A stretch of DNA of 23,565 nucleotides, taken from contig JAQCTH010000048.1 of the NCBI GenBank assembly GCA_027686065.1, forward strand, positions 6,797-30,361. The letters are read 5' to 3'. The position numbers and the translations under genes were made by a program. This document shows, in pieces, positions 1-7,936 of this stretch. The notes under the pieces were generated by a model. That model did not search any database, was not told where the DNA came from, and saw nothing but the letters and a program-made list of their open reading frames with translations. Source of the stretch: Clostridiaceae bacterium AF10-41. GTDB lineage: Bacteria; Bacillota; Clostridia; Clostridiales; Clostridiaceae. Within the stretch, counting starts at the first letter, position 1. Each line of letters starts with the position of its first letter.

Positions 1-1
1 C

Positions 2-1436
2 GTAGGAAGAAATTTTGCAATTGAACCTAAAATTCTATTTAAAGTATTAACATATGCCTATATGAATAATATATATTCGAGCAGAGCTATTGAAAGGGCT
101 TGCCGTCGAGATATTAACTTTATGTGGTTGCTACAAGGATATAAAGCACCAGATCATAGTACTATTTCTAGATTCAGAAGTAAGTATTTAGCTAGTTGCT
201 TAGAAAGCTTATTCTATCAATTAGTTAAGAAGTTAAAAGATATAAATGAAATTGAATACGAAAATATATTTATAGATGGCACTAAAATAGAAGCTAACGC
301 TAACCGCTATACTTTTGTATGGAGAAAAGCTATAAATAAAAACTCCATAAAACTCTTAAGTAAATTAGAGCTTCTGATGGCTAAAATAAATAATGAATTT
401 ATTTGTAACTTCAAAATAGATAAAGAAAATATGATAACAAGCATAGAGTCAGTTTTAGAGTTTTTAAGTGAACTAAGATTTTCTAAAGACATAAATTTTG
501 TTTATGGGAAAGGTAAAAGAAAAACAAATATACAGAAATATATAGAAGAATTAGAAAGCTATCGCGTCCGCCAGGAGAATTATGAGAAATGCAATAAAGT
601 CTTTGAGAATAGAAATAGTTTTTCAAAAACAGATAATGATGCAACTTTTATGCATATGAAAGATGATCATATGAGAAATTCTCAATTAAAGCCTGGTTAC
701 AATGTACAGATTGGTGTTGAAAGTGAGTATATTACAGCTGTTGGTATTTTTCAAGATAGAAATGATACTACAACATTAATACCATTTCTTAATAATATTG
801 AAGAAAATTTTAATATAAAATATAAGAATGTAATCGCCGATTCTGGATACGAGAGTGAAGAAAATTACTTATCATTAGAAAGTAAAAATCAAAAATATTA
901 CATAAAGCCACAGACATATGAGAAGTGGAAAAAAAGAAGCTTTAAAAATGATATTAGTAAAAGGGAGAACATGACTTATGATGAAGCTAATGATGAGTAC
1001 ACCTGCCATAATGGTAAAAAAACTTAAAGCGACAGGAGTAATGAAAAGAAAATCCGTTACCGGTTACGAATCAGAAGTAACAATGTATGAGTGTGAAGAA
1101 TGTAATAACTGCAAATATAAAAATAAATGTACTAAAGCTAAAGGTAACCGTAAAATGCAAGTCTCTAAAAAATTCATAGAGAAAAGACAAATATCATATG
1201 AAAATATAATAACAGAACAAGGAATAAGATTAAGAATAAATAGATCTATACAGGTCGAAGGAGCTTTCGGAGTTCTTAAAAATGATTATAAATTTAATAG
1301 ATTTTTAACACGTGGGAAAAATAACGTTCAAAATGAGTTTATTTTACTCTGTTTTGGTTACAACATAAACAAACTTCACTCAAAAATACAAACCGAAAGA
1401 TGCGGTAAGCATCTGCATAATATTAAAATAGCATAG
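2..1436 (+). pseudogene. IS1182-family DDE transposase, frameshifted and cut by the window edge
   Basis: Two reading frames together encode one IS1182-type transposase. The first is open from base 2 and ends at 1027. The second carries the rest in the next frame, from about 1016 to 1436. Catalytic DDE residues are recognisable: D in FIDGTK (near 273), D in IADSGYES (near 840), and E in VEGAFGVLK (near 1258). A Cys-rich stretch, CEECNNCKYKNKC, follows the break and is typical of the family C-terminal part. The break is a run of seven A at 1016-1022. Removing one A continues the frame as NGKKLKATG, while the sequence as given ends in NGKKT-stop. About 478 residues are visible, close to family length. 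It is either inactivated, a sequencing error in a homopolymer, or rescued by slippage. The shift needed is +1 (or loss of one A), not a classical -1 ribosomal slip. Confidence 0.88.
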
Positions 1437-1476
1437 AAATTTAGCTTATTTTTAATAGGCTTATTAGAGTGCGCAG

Positions 1477-1521
1477 AAAATCAATTTAAAGTAAAAAATA
1501 CATACTTTTAATTGATTTTTT
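1477..1521 (+). terminator. Rho-independent terminator after the IS transposase
   Basis: Inverted arms of 17 bases (1477-1493 and 1503-1519) pair with one mismatch around a 9-base loop. Six T at 1516-1521 overlap the foot of the stem. It lies 40 bases after the transposase stop. Confidence 0.6.
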
Positions 1522-1531
1522 ATTTAAATGG

Positions 1532-1577
1532 AAAAAAGGTGTTGTAAAATTACTTATTTAAGTAATTTTGCAACACC
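1532..1577 (-). terminator. Long hairpin between topoisomerase remnant and IS: terminator or IS end
   Basis: Arms of 18 bases (1538-1555 and 1560-1577) surround a 4-base loop. On the minus strand the stem has one C/A mismatch and is followed directly by six U (1532-1537), which suits termination of the topoisomerase gene ending at 1591. On the plus strand the same position is a G-U wobble, so that RNA stem is fully paired but lacks an adjacent U run. The sequence could also include the IS terminus. Confidence 0.55.
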
Positions 1578-1590
1578 CCCTTATATATTT

Positions 1591-3234
1591 TTATTGATTT
1601 TTAATTTTTAGTAATTTTGTGTTTAAAAAACTTATATTAGGATTGTTTAAAACTTTTGTAGTGTTTTTTCTAGTATAAGATTCTAACTTAGTCATAAATT
1701 CTTTAGGTTCTATTTCCTTATCATTTACCATCTTTAATCCTTTTTCCCATGATGCTGTTAAAGATGGATTAAGAAGTGATGGTATAGATACATTTATTAC
1801 TTCATAAATCATTTCCCCAAGTTCCGTTGGGGTTATAATTTGTGTTTTACTGTTAGATTGTATATATTGTATATTTATTAATTTTTTAAGTATTTCTGCT
1901 CTAGTAGCTGAAGTTCCTATTCCAGCTCCTTTTATATGTTCACGTAATTCTTCATCTTCTATTAACTTTCCGGCATTTTCCATAGCTATTATCATAGATC
2001 CAGTCGTATACCTCTTTGGAGGTGATGTTTCCCCCTCCTTTATTTCTAATTCACTTATATTTAACTTAGTGCCTTTTCGTAAGTTTTCCGGAAAAGTTTC
2101 TTGTTCCTCATCTTTCTCATTTCCAAGTACAATTAAATATCCCTTATCTATACATATTTTTTTATTTAATATAAAACTTTCACTGCCTACCACAATTGTA
2201 ATAGACATTTTACTATATTGAGCTGGGGGATAAAATATAGATAAGAACCTTCTAAGTATAATATAGTAAACTTGCTTATCTAAACTACACAATTTACCTA
2301 AAGTGTCTTTTCCTTCTCCTGTTGGTATAATAGCATAGTGATCAGTAATTTTACTATCATCTACATACTTACTTTTCATTATAGATTTTGAATAATCTTT
2401 CTCCAATATTTCGGATGTAATATTAGTTAACTCATCTCCTATTGGCATATTTCTAAGTTTTATTATATTGCTTTTTATTCCTTTAGCTACAGCAGTAGAT
2501 AATACTCTAGCATCTGTTCTTGGATATGTAACCATCTTTTTCTCATATAATCCCTGAACTATTTTTAAAGTTTCATCTGGACTTATTTTAAACCTTTTGG
2601 TACACTCATTCTGAAGCTCTGCTAAATTATATAAAAGAGGTGCATTCTTCTTTTCTTTTGTTTTCTTAACCTCATTTACTACTCCAAATCCTATATCTCT
2701 TAAATCTTTAATTAATATTTCAGCATCTTCTTTATTTTTAAATCCCACATCATTATAAAGCTTTGGAGATTCAAAATATTTAGATCCCTCTATAGATTTC
2801 CAATCACCTTTTATAATAGCTTCATCACTATCCTTTATAAATTCTCCAGATATCTTATAAAAAGATGTTTTATTGAAACTTCTTATTTCTCTTTCTCTTT
2901 CAACAACCATTCCAAGAACACAAGTCATTACTCGCCCAACTGCCACTACTACATTTTTATCTTTTTTTAAGGCATTAGCCACTGTTTTTCCATACATAAG
3001 AGTTAATAATCTCGAAAAATTTATACCAAATATATAATCCTCTTTAGCTCTTAAATATGCTGAATGTGCTAAAGAATCATAGTCTGATAATAATTTCGCC
3101 TCTTTAATTCCCCTTCTTATTTCTTCTTCCGTCTGAGAGTCAATCCAAACTCTTTTTTTTATTTTATTTGGCTTTCCTGCCATATCATCTACTAATCTAT
3201 AAATATATTCTCCTTCTCTTATACTCACTTGCAT
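1591..3234 (-). CDS. DNA topoisomerase III (type IA), N-terminally truncated, probably inactive
   Basis: This is a type IA topoisomerase of the kind carried by conjugative elements. The catalytic tyrosine is present at residue 237 in MVTYPRT, and the body aligns by eye with the full-length homologue at 17788-19953 (APLLYNL, LYEKKMVTYPRT, GAGIGTSATRAE). The N-terminus starts at IREGE, which is the end of the Toprim motif normally reading DxDREGE. The roughly 110-120 residues before it, including the first catalytic Glu and the metal-binding Asp pair, are missing. Upstream the frame stays open for only about 12 more codons (EYIYDIWIYTY) before a TAA, with no ribosome binding site and no Toprim remnant in the next 170 bases. 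The C-terminal zinc fingers of some family members are also absent. I infer a decayed remnant that cannot cut DNA, although its 547-codon frame is undamaged. It might still bind DNA if expressed. Confidence 0.85.
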   Translation of the reverse strand: MQVSIREGEYIYRLVDDMAGKPNKIKKRVWIDSQTEEEIRRGIKEAKLLSDYDSLAHSAYLRAKEDYIFGINFSRLLTLMYGKTVANALKKDKNVVVAVGRVMTCVLGMVVEREREIRSFNKTSFYKISGEFIKDSDEAIIKGDWKSIEGSKYFESPKLYNDVGFKNKEDAEILIKDLRDIGFGVVNEVKKTKEKKNAPLLYNLAELQNECTKRFKISPDETLKIVQGLYEKKMVTYPRTDARVLSTAVAKGIKSNIIKLRNMPIGDELTNITSEILEKDYSKSIMKSKYVDDSKITDHYAIIPTGEGKDTLGKLCSLDKQVYYIILRRFLSIFYPPAQYSKMSITIVVGSESFILNKKICIDKGYLIVLGNEKDEEQETFPENLRKGTKLNISELEIKEGETSPPKRYTTGSMIIAMENAGKLIEDEELREHIKGAGIGTSATRAEILKKLINIQYIQSNSKTQIITPTELGEMIYEVINVSIPSLLNPSLTASWEKGLKMVNDKEIEPKEFMTKLESYTRKNTTKVLNNPNISFLNTKLLKIKNQ

Positions 3235-3405
3235 ATATGTGTAAATCCATATATCATAGATATACTCTTACTTTCATGCCTTTATATGAATTTTATACTT
3301 TTACACACTAAAAAAATTTTCAAAAAATACTTCCACCTAAAGATATAGAAGCACTTGCAATATATTACTTATTTTTTACACACCTATTATTGAAAATATA
3401 CTTTA
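3235..3405. repeat. Gap with three short copies of a TTTTACACAC-like motif
   Basis: There is no gene in these 171 bases. The motif TTTTACACAC occurs at about 3299-3308 and 3372-3381, and TGTGTAAA occurs in the opposite orientation at about 3238-3245. The first and last copies bracket the break point of the truncated topoisomerase. This could be a scar of element junctions or chance in AT-rich DNA. Confidence 0.25.
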
Positions 3406-4188
3406 TTATTTAGAATTTTTAGTAAAATCATATGTATCAATAAAGCTTAAACTCAAATTCATTTCATTTTTATTAAGTATTTGTGTTATTATCTCATCTG
3501 TATCAAGGAGTATAATGTTATTACTCTCTGCAAACTCTCTTGCTTTATTAGAAAAGCCTTTATGACTAATAAACATAGTTTGATTACATTCCATTATGTT
3601 GTTTTTTTCATATAATACTCTATAAATTTTATCTTTTACTAATTGCTTAATTTCATTCAATGTAACAACTCCATTGTAGAATTTAACTTGTCCATATATA
3701 TTTATGTCTATATCTACATTATCAATAATAGTTATTCTTTTAATTCCTACTATATCTAATCCACCATCACAAGTTCTATTTTGCTCTATTATATTTATTC
3801 CAGCTTCCTTTAAGAATAATAAAATAAAATCTTGATATATAAACCCTTTTGTATTATCTTTATAATTATTTAATATATCATCTAACTTATTTAAATAATA
3901 TATTTTTTTTGTAACATTTATTTTTGCTGTAGTTTCTATATAAAAGAAAGGCTTAATCTCAATTATTTTAATATTACTTTTATTATTCTTTTGAATTTTT
4001 CTTGCAATCTTTTCATAATATTTTGAACTTCTATCAATAATTTGCTCTTCGAATAAGTCAGCATCTAAATCAAAACAAGCACAAATATCTTCTAAATTTT
4101 TATATAGATATTCATATAATTCTATTTTATCTTCAGAAAAATTTATATAAATATATTCTATAATTTTACTAATTACATTTATCTTCAT
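3406..4188 (-). CDS. Mrr-like restriction endonuclease (PD-(D/E)xK fold)
   Basis: A 260-residue protein. The C-terminal half (residues about 110-240) follows the Mrr catalytic-domain pattern: GFIYQDFILLFLKEAG, then GGLDIVG with the catalytic Asp near 145, then GQVKFY with Gln 167 and Lys 169 as the second and third active-site positions. It ends with the ISHKGFSNKAREFAE and ILLDTDEI elements typical of Mrr proteins. The N-terminal half (about 1-105) is unrecognised and may be the specificity or partner-binding domain. The start is the ATG at 4188; a TTG at 4197 is an alternative. Either start lies inside the end of the ParB-like gene, so translation is probably coupled. The pair most likely forms one nuclease system in which this is the DNA-cutting subunit. 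The family cuts DNA, often modified DNA; the target here is unknown. Confidence 0.8.
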   Translation of the reverse strand: MKINVISKIIEYIYINFSEDKIELYEYLYKNLEDICACFDLDADLFEEQIIDRSSKYYEKIARKIQKNNKSNIKIIEIKPFFYIETTAKINVTKKIYYLNKLDDILNNYKDNTKGFIYQDFILLFLKEAGINIIEQNRTCDGGLDIVGIKRITIIDNVDIDINIYGQVKFYNGVVTLNEIKQLVKDKIYRVLYEKNNIMECNQTMFISHKGFSNKAREFAESNNIILLDTDEIITQILNKNEMNLSLSFIDTYDFTKNSK

Positions 4189-5350
4189 TGCTGTCAAGTT
4201 CCATCATTGTCACTATTCTACTACTGATACTTTTAATTTTAATAATATCTTCTTTTAAATTTACTGCATAATCTTGGTTAACAGGAAATGATTTTAGTGT
4301 TTGTATAATATTTTTTATATTATCTTGAAGTTCTTTTTCTTCTTGCCTAATATCTTTTTCACTTTTAAAATATCTTGAAAAACAATCATTACAGCATTCA
4401 TCTGTTATAGAATATTCTATTAAATCTTTAATTCTTTGATGAAACTCTTCTAACCCCTCAGTATAATATTCTCTTATTATATCTCTTAATTTCTTAGAAC
4501 TAATTTTTTCATCTTTTGCAATTTCAATTAATTTTGGAAACCAATATAATAATTCTTGTTTTTTCTCTATTAATTCTATAATATTTTCATCATCTATCTC
4601 TTCTAAAGATTCCCATTCAAATGTAATATTCTTTATATTTAGTCCAAATATAGCTCTAATTTTACTATTTTGCTCGAAGACTTCAAAAAATTTAAAATCT
4701 CTTTCTTCTATAAATCCTACATTTTCAATTAACTCTTTATAAAAAATATATCTATATATAAGTTTTTTTACTATTGAAGTTGCCATTCCTATATTTTCTG
4801 CTAATTCTCTAAAAATATCTTTCTCTGCTTTTTCTGTGCTAATCTCCTTACTAAGAATATATGATTCATATAATTGTTTAGCCTTTGGAACATCCTCCCA
4901 ATCCTTAACAATCATTACATTTGCTATGCTCTGTAATCTTTTCCTTTCTCTTAGGAACTCTTTTTCAGTTTCTCCATCTGATTTTCTTGCTATAACTACT
5001 GGAATAGTATCATTTATATTAAATACTTCTACCATACTTTCATGCAATAAACATGCAATTCTTGTATTTCCTTCTGTTACTACATATTTATATTTACTTT
5101 TAAAATCTTTATCATAATCCGTATATATTTCTACTTCTTCCTTAGATAAGTCTTCTACACGAGTGATTACAATTTTATTTACCCATGTTAAGCCTGATTT
5201 CATACTTGTTAATAGTTCTCTTGATTTACTACCTGTTTGTAAATATTTCGCCAACTCTCTTTGAGAGTAATTCACTTTTCTTCCTAATCTTGGATTGACT
5301 ATATCTAACATTATTTCTGTTACTAATACATTTTCTTCTTGTAAATACAT
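4169..5350 (-). CDS. ParB/sulfiredoxin-fold protein paired with Mrr-like nuclease
   Basis: The N-terminal third resembles the ParB N-terminal (ParB/Srx) fold. LDIVNPRLGRK carries the usual NPR at residues 19-21. VTEGNTRIACLL at about 91-102 corresponds to the EGxxR nucleotide-binding motif, with Glu 93, Gly 94 and Arg 97 visible. The remaining 290 residues are helical and charged, with a small Cys cluster CCNDC near residue 333. No partner ParA or centromere-like repeats are present, so a role in partitioning is unlikely. ParB-like folds also occur as CTP/ATP-dependent switches or nucleases in defence loci. The gene has a good ribosome binding site (AGGGGG before ATG) and its own promoter-like sequences. 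Its last 20 bases overlap the Mrr-like gene. I infer a regulator or nucleotide-sensing subunit of a two-gene defence module. This function has not been demonstrated. Confidence 0.7.
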   Translation of the reverse strand: MYLQEENVLVTEIMLDIVNPRLGRKVNYSQRELAKYLQTGSKSRELLTSMKSGLTWVNKIVITRVEDLSKEEVEIYTDYDKDFKSKYKYVVTEGNTRIACLLHESMVEVFNINDTIPVVIARKSDGETEKEFLRERKRLQSIANVMIVKDWEDVPKAKQLYESYILSKEISTEKAEKDIFRELAENIGMATSIVKKLIYRYIFYKELIENVGFIEERDFKFFEVFEQNSKIRAIFGLNIKNITFEWESLEEIDDENIIELIEKKQELLYWFPKLIEIAKDEKISSKKLRDIIREYYTEGLEEFHQRIKDLIEYSITDECCNDCFSRYFKSEKDIRQEEKELQDNIKNIIQTLKSFPVNQDYAVNLKEDIIKIKSISSRIVTMMELDSNEDKCN

Positions 5351-5389
5351 ATTTTCCCCCTAATAGATAATATATTACCTTATATTAAA

Positions 5390-5417
5390 ATTATACTTAC
5401 AACAAAACAATACTCAA
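5390..5417 (-). promoter_or_regulatory. Candidate sigma-A promoter of the ParB-like/Mrr-like operon
   Basis: On the minus strand, TTGAGT (5412-5417) and TATAAT (5390-5395) are separated by 16 bases, about 40 bases upstream of the start codon at 5350. A second TTGACT (5439-5444) and TAATAT (5417-5422) pair, also 16 bases apart, lies just upstream. In DNA this AT-rich some matches are expected by chance. Confidence 0.45.
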
Positions 5418-5528
5418 TATTATATTTCTGGTTTTATTAGTCAATAATGGATAAAATTTTTTAAATAACATAAACATATATGAATATTATTTATTAATTA
5501 TTGTATTAAAAATATAAACTTAAAAATA

Positions 5529-5563
5529 GAGATGTAAAAATGTGTTACATTTTTTCACATCTC
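5529..5563 (-). terminator. Terminator hairpin at the end of the CBASS-like operon
   Basis: The arms GAGATGTAAAAATGT (5529-5543) and 5547-5563 pair around a 3-base loop with a 2-base bulge. On the minus strand the stem is followed by CTATTTTTAAG. It sits about 70 bases after the TIR gene stop and upstream of the ParB-like promoter, so it separates the two operons. Confidence 0.6.
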
Positions 5564-5630
5564 CTTCTTTGTATAATAAATATTATGATTTTTCATTCAA
5601 TTTTAACTTAGTAAAAAATACTAATTGATT

Positions 5631-6035
5631 TTATACTGAATATCTTTTAATCGCTTCTATTATACTGCTTGTCTGCCAATTAACTTGAATAAAATCTGAT
5701 GTTGTTAATTCTGATGGCATTCTCTCTGCTCCCCAAGGTCTAATTACTATAATTGGTTTTCTATATGCTTTTGCAATCTCAATTTCCCTTTGTATCCATT
5801 GCCTATGATTATAGTACATTCCTGCTATTATTAAAACTACTGATGTAGGAGCTATTTGTCTGCATAAAGCTTCATCTAACTCCTTATTGGTTTTAGTTTT
5901 TAATGCATCATGTTGAGGTACACTATAATTTTTAAATGAGAACCAAGGGTCTTCTTTTAATTTTTTTTCCAAACTATAATAATCAGTATTATAATCCCAT
6001 GCATGACTAATAAATAAGTTGTAAGTTTTAAACAT
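5631..6035 (-). CDS. TIR-like domain protein (DUF1863 / ThsB type), last gene of CBASS-like operon
   Basis: A single-domain protein of 134 residues. It begins YNLFISHAWD, the TIR-like opening, and then has FKNYSVPQHDAL, a hallmark of the DUF1863 group that includes Thoeris ThsB. A hydrophobic strand SVVLIIAGMYY follows, and then WIQREIEIAKA, where Glu 84 sits at the usual position of the TIR catalytic glutamate. TIR proteins of this group either degrade NAD or, like ThsB, make a cyclic ADP-ribose signal. No ThsA-like partner is in the window. The gene starts 20 bases after the RipA-like membrane protein gene with a strong GGAGAGG ribosome binding site, so it is part of the same operon. I infer an effector or second-signal enzyme acting with the membrane protein just upstream. 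Confidence 0.8.
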   Translation of the reverse strand: MFKTYNLFISHAWDYNTDYYSLEKKLKEDPWFSFKNYSVPQHDALKTKTNKELDEALCRQIAPTSVVLIIAGMYYNHRQWIQREIEIAKAYRKPIIVIRPWGAERMPSELTTSDFIQVNWQTSSIIEAIKRYSV

Positions 6036-6055
6036 ATTAACCTCTCCTCTGTACT

Positions 6056-6514
6056 TTATTTAATAATTATATAGTAAAGTAATATTCCTATATAAATTAC
6101 TACGAATATTTTAGGTATTAATTTTTCAATATCTGTAAGTCTTCTGTATTTTTCTTTATCCTTACCTTGTCCCATTATGTGCCACTCATAATTATAAGGC
6201 TGTGAAGGCAATTCCTTCTCTAACTCATTTATAACTTTAAATTTATGTGAATTTAACTTTTTATAATTGCTTATTGTTTGTATCCATAAAATTGAGATAA
6301 ATAATCCTATTATAGCTACTAATATTTCTTTTTCATATTTAAATAACACTGAAAATGTTACTATAGCTGAATTTAATGTTAGAAAAAAGTTGTTTGAGTT
6401 TACCCTTCTCTCACTAATTTTATCAGACATTTCAACGCAGGTTTTCCATTGTTCTAAAATATGTTCATTATAGTTCTCTCCATACTCCTGTTTACTTTTA
6501 TTATATAAGTTTAT
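6056..6514 (-). CDS. RipA-like membrane protein, probable non-AUG start
   Basis: Two hydrophobic segments are visible (NFFLTLNSAIVTFSVLF and ILVAIIGLFISILWI, possibly a hairpin), plus a C-terminal one (KIFVVIYIGILLYYIII). Between them is the segment LNSHKFKVINELEKELPSQPY...EWHIMGQGK...YRRLTDIEKLIP, which matches my memory of the RipA-type octameric membrane protein family. The first ATG is at 6430, giving 124 residues, but it has no ribosome binding site. The frame continues upstream without a stop for 28 codons that encode plausible family sequence (ENYNEHILEQWKTCVEM). A run of six G lies at 6521-6526. The only start-like codons after it are ATA (6512-6514) and two ATT (6515-6520). I therefore place the start at about 6514, giving 152 residues. 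It is directly followed by the TIR gene, a pairing that suggests a shared function at the membrane. Confidence 0.7.
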   Translation of the reverse strand: MNLYNKSKQEYGENYNEHILEQWKTCVEMSDKISERRVNSNNFFLTLNSAIVTFSVLFKYEKEILVAIIGLFISILWIQTISNYKKLNSHKFKVINELEKELPSQPYNYEWHIMGQGKDKEKYRRLTDIEKLIPKIFVVIYIGILLYYIIIK

Positions 6515-6527
6515 AATAATCCCCCCT
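6512..6527 (-). promoter_or_regulatory. Ribosome binding site that supports a non-AUG start
   Basis: Minus-strand AGGGGGG (6521-6527) immediately follows the CD-NTase stop codon. It is followed by ATT ATT ATA AAC in the frame of the membrane protein. ATA is 6 bases from the G run. An in-frame TAG lies just upstream, and no ATG, GTG or TTG occurs in this frame before 6430. Confidence 0.5.
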
Positions 6528-7919
6528 TTATTCTATTGGAACACTTAAGAAATCATGTGCAACACAAACCCCATGCTCTTCTATATAACACTCTACAAAA
6601 TGGTCTCCTGCATAACTTGCAACTTCATAATGATATTCACCATGTTTTAATTCATAATCATTAATATTGAATATTTCTCCTCTTATATCATTATTTTTTT
6701 CAGCATAGTAACCAACATTTTTAACCTTTAAATAAATATTATATCTTCCCTTAATACCATTATTATTTATAACTGAAAAATACAATTCATCATTAACTTT
6801 AACTTTATCACCATTCTTTAACATATCTCTTAAATTATTAAAATTACCATTTCTTTTAACAAAACAATTTAGTCTAACATTATAATTATACTTATATTGG
6901 ACTGGCATAATATTCTCAATGTATTCTTCTGTATCATCATATATATTTATCTTATTATTCAATGATTTAGCCATAAATGTCTCTGATACAGATAAGTTTC
7001 TACTTTCATCGCTTGTATAAGTCCAAAAGTCATGATTAAAAAACTCATGCCAAGCTTCAATTGCATCCTTTTCTGTACACTCATCTGAGAATAATATATC
7101 TAATTTAGCTAAATAATCATTTAACCTATTATATAGATTGTTAACTTTATCCTTATCTTTTTGCTTAAGTAATAGGCTTTGTTCACTTGTTGGATTATTA
7201 ACTTCTTTGTTTAACTCTAACCTACTACAGACTTCTTTTATAGTATAATAAAACATTTCATCAATCCTATCATAGTTCTGAATTTTTTCATCACATAATA
7301 CTGATTGAATCAAACCTCCCGGCATTTGCCAAGAACTTCTTGATTTACAAAACATTTTAGAAAGCCTAACTGCTTGTCTTAATTTTTCTCCATGTTCTTT
7401 AATTTCATCTTTAAACCAATTATTTATAGCTCGTGGATTTCTTTCTCTCCAATCACTACCTGCATGTTCATATTTATAACTACCATCATCGTTTTTTATC
7501 CTTCTATAAATTGCAAAATCTATATGGTAGTTATCTGAATATACAATTCTAACACAATTAGTTAATGCCTCTGGCTCAGTTTTAAAATTAGTACATTTTT
7601 TCTTTAAAGCTTCTACGACCATATTTTTTACTGCTATATAACCTAATCCATTTAGGTTTGTATCGTCAAATACTATTGCAACATCAATATCATAATCATT
7701 ATTTTCATTTTGAGTAACTGTCGACATTGCTACACTACCTTGTTCTAATGTTTCAGCGATTTTGTAAGCTGTCTTATTTTCTTCATTGTATTCTTCCAGA
7801 CCTGCCTTTAATCTATCTATATTTAAATTTTTCTTTGCTCTTAAATTTGTTGTTTCCTCTCTTGATAATACTACTTTATTATAATAAAACTTCTTAAATT
7901 CTGTTGATATATCATACAT
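6528..7919 (-). CDS. CBASS CD-NTase (cGAS/DncV-like nucleotidyltransferase) with AGS-C-like tail
   Basis: A 463-residue enzyme predicted to make a cyclic oligonucleotide alarm signal on phage infection. The nucleotidyltransferase core shows GS at 61-62 (EQGSVAMST), the metal-binding pair Asp 77 and Asp 79 in YDIDVAIVFD, and the third acidic residue Asp 134 in YHIDFAIYR. An alpha-helical middle part follows. The last ~115 residues (VRLNCFVKRNG, then VKNVGYYAEKNNDIRGEI, then HYEVASYAGDHFVECYI) match the AGS-C sensor domain found at the end of many SMODS proteins. The gene starts 17 bases after the SAVED gene; a GGAGG lies 14 bases before the ATG, a rather long spacing. No Cap2/Cap3 (E1/E2-like, JAB) or HORMA/TRIP13 genes are nearby, so the layout is that of a minimal type I-like CBASS with a SAVED effector. 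Confidence 0.9.
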   Translation of the reverse strand: MYDISTEFKKFYYNKVVLSREETTNLRAKKNLNIDRLKAGLEEYNEENKTAYKIAETLEQGSVAMSTVTQNENNDYDIDVAIVFDDTNLNGLGYIAVKNMVVEALKKKCTNFKTEPEALTNCVRIVYSDNYHIDFAIYRRIKNDDGSYKYEHAGSDWRERNPRAINNWFKDEIKEHGEKLRQAVRLSKMFCKSRSSWQMPGGLIQSVLCDEKIQNYDRIDEMFYYTIKEVCSRLELNKEVNNPTSEQSLLLKQKDKDKVNNLYNRLNDYLAKLDILFSDECTEKDAIEAWHEFFNHDFWTYTSDESRNLSVSETFMAKSLNNKINIYDDTEEYIENIMPVQYKYNYNVRLNCFVKRNGNFNNLRDMLKNGDKVKVNDELYFSVINNNGIKGRYNIYLKVKNVGYYAEKNNDIRGEIFNINDYELKHGEYHYEVASYAGDHFVECYIEEHGVCVAHDFLSVPIE

Positions 7920-7936
7920 AAATTCTCTTTTTCCTC

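Larger units (their letters stand above)
1..1577 (+). mobile_element. IS1182-family insertion sequence, left end outside the window
   Basis: The transposase reading frame is open from the first bases of the window, so the left terminal repeat and the extreme N-terminus lie outside. The gene is followed by a plus-strand terminator hairpin and then by a long inverted repeat at 1538-1577, close to the stop codon of the neighbouring minus-strand topoisomerase gene. I cannot fix the right end: it lies somewhere between about 1525 and 1580. The 1538-1577 palindrome could be the terminator of the neighbouring gene, the IS terminus, or a hairpin into which the IS jumped. Insertion into inverted repeats has been reported for IS1272, a member of this family. 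Confidence 0.75.

Noticed and set aside
3300..3310. Minus-strand GTGTG near the truncated topoisomerase resembles a group II intron 5' boundary
   Set aside because: There is no domain V hairpin, no intron-encoded reverse transcriptase, and less than 80 bases before the frame resumes.
4836..5117. Plus-strand open frame of 93 codons opposite the ParB-like gene
   Set aside because: It lies fully antisense to a well-supported gene, has no ribosome binding site or motif, and its hydrophobic residues are a by-product of AT-rich antisense reading.
5351..5530. A parS-like repeat array for the ParB-like protein
   Set aside because: I searched the gap for repeated palindromes and saw none; with no ParA gene nearby a partition system is unlikely.
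5631..6035. Calling the TIR gene a complete Thoeris system
   Set aside because: It resembles ThsB, but no ThsA (SIR2/SLOG or equivalent) is encoded in the window; the context is a CBASS-like operon.
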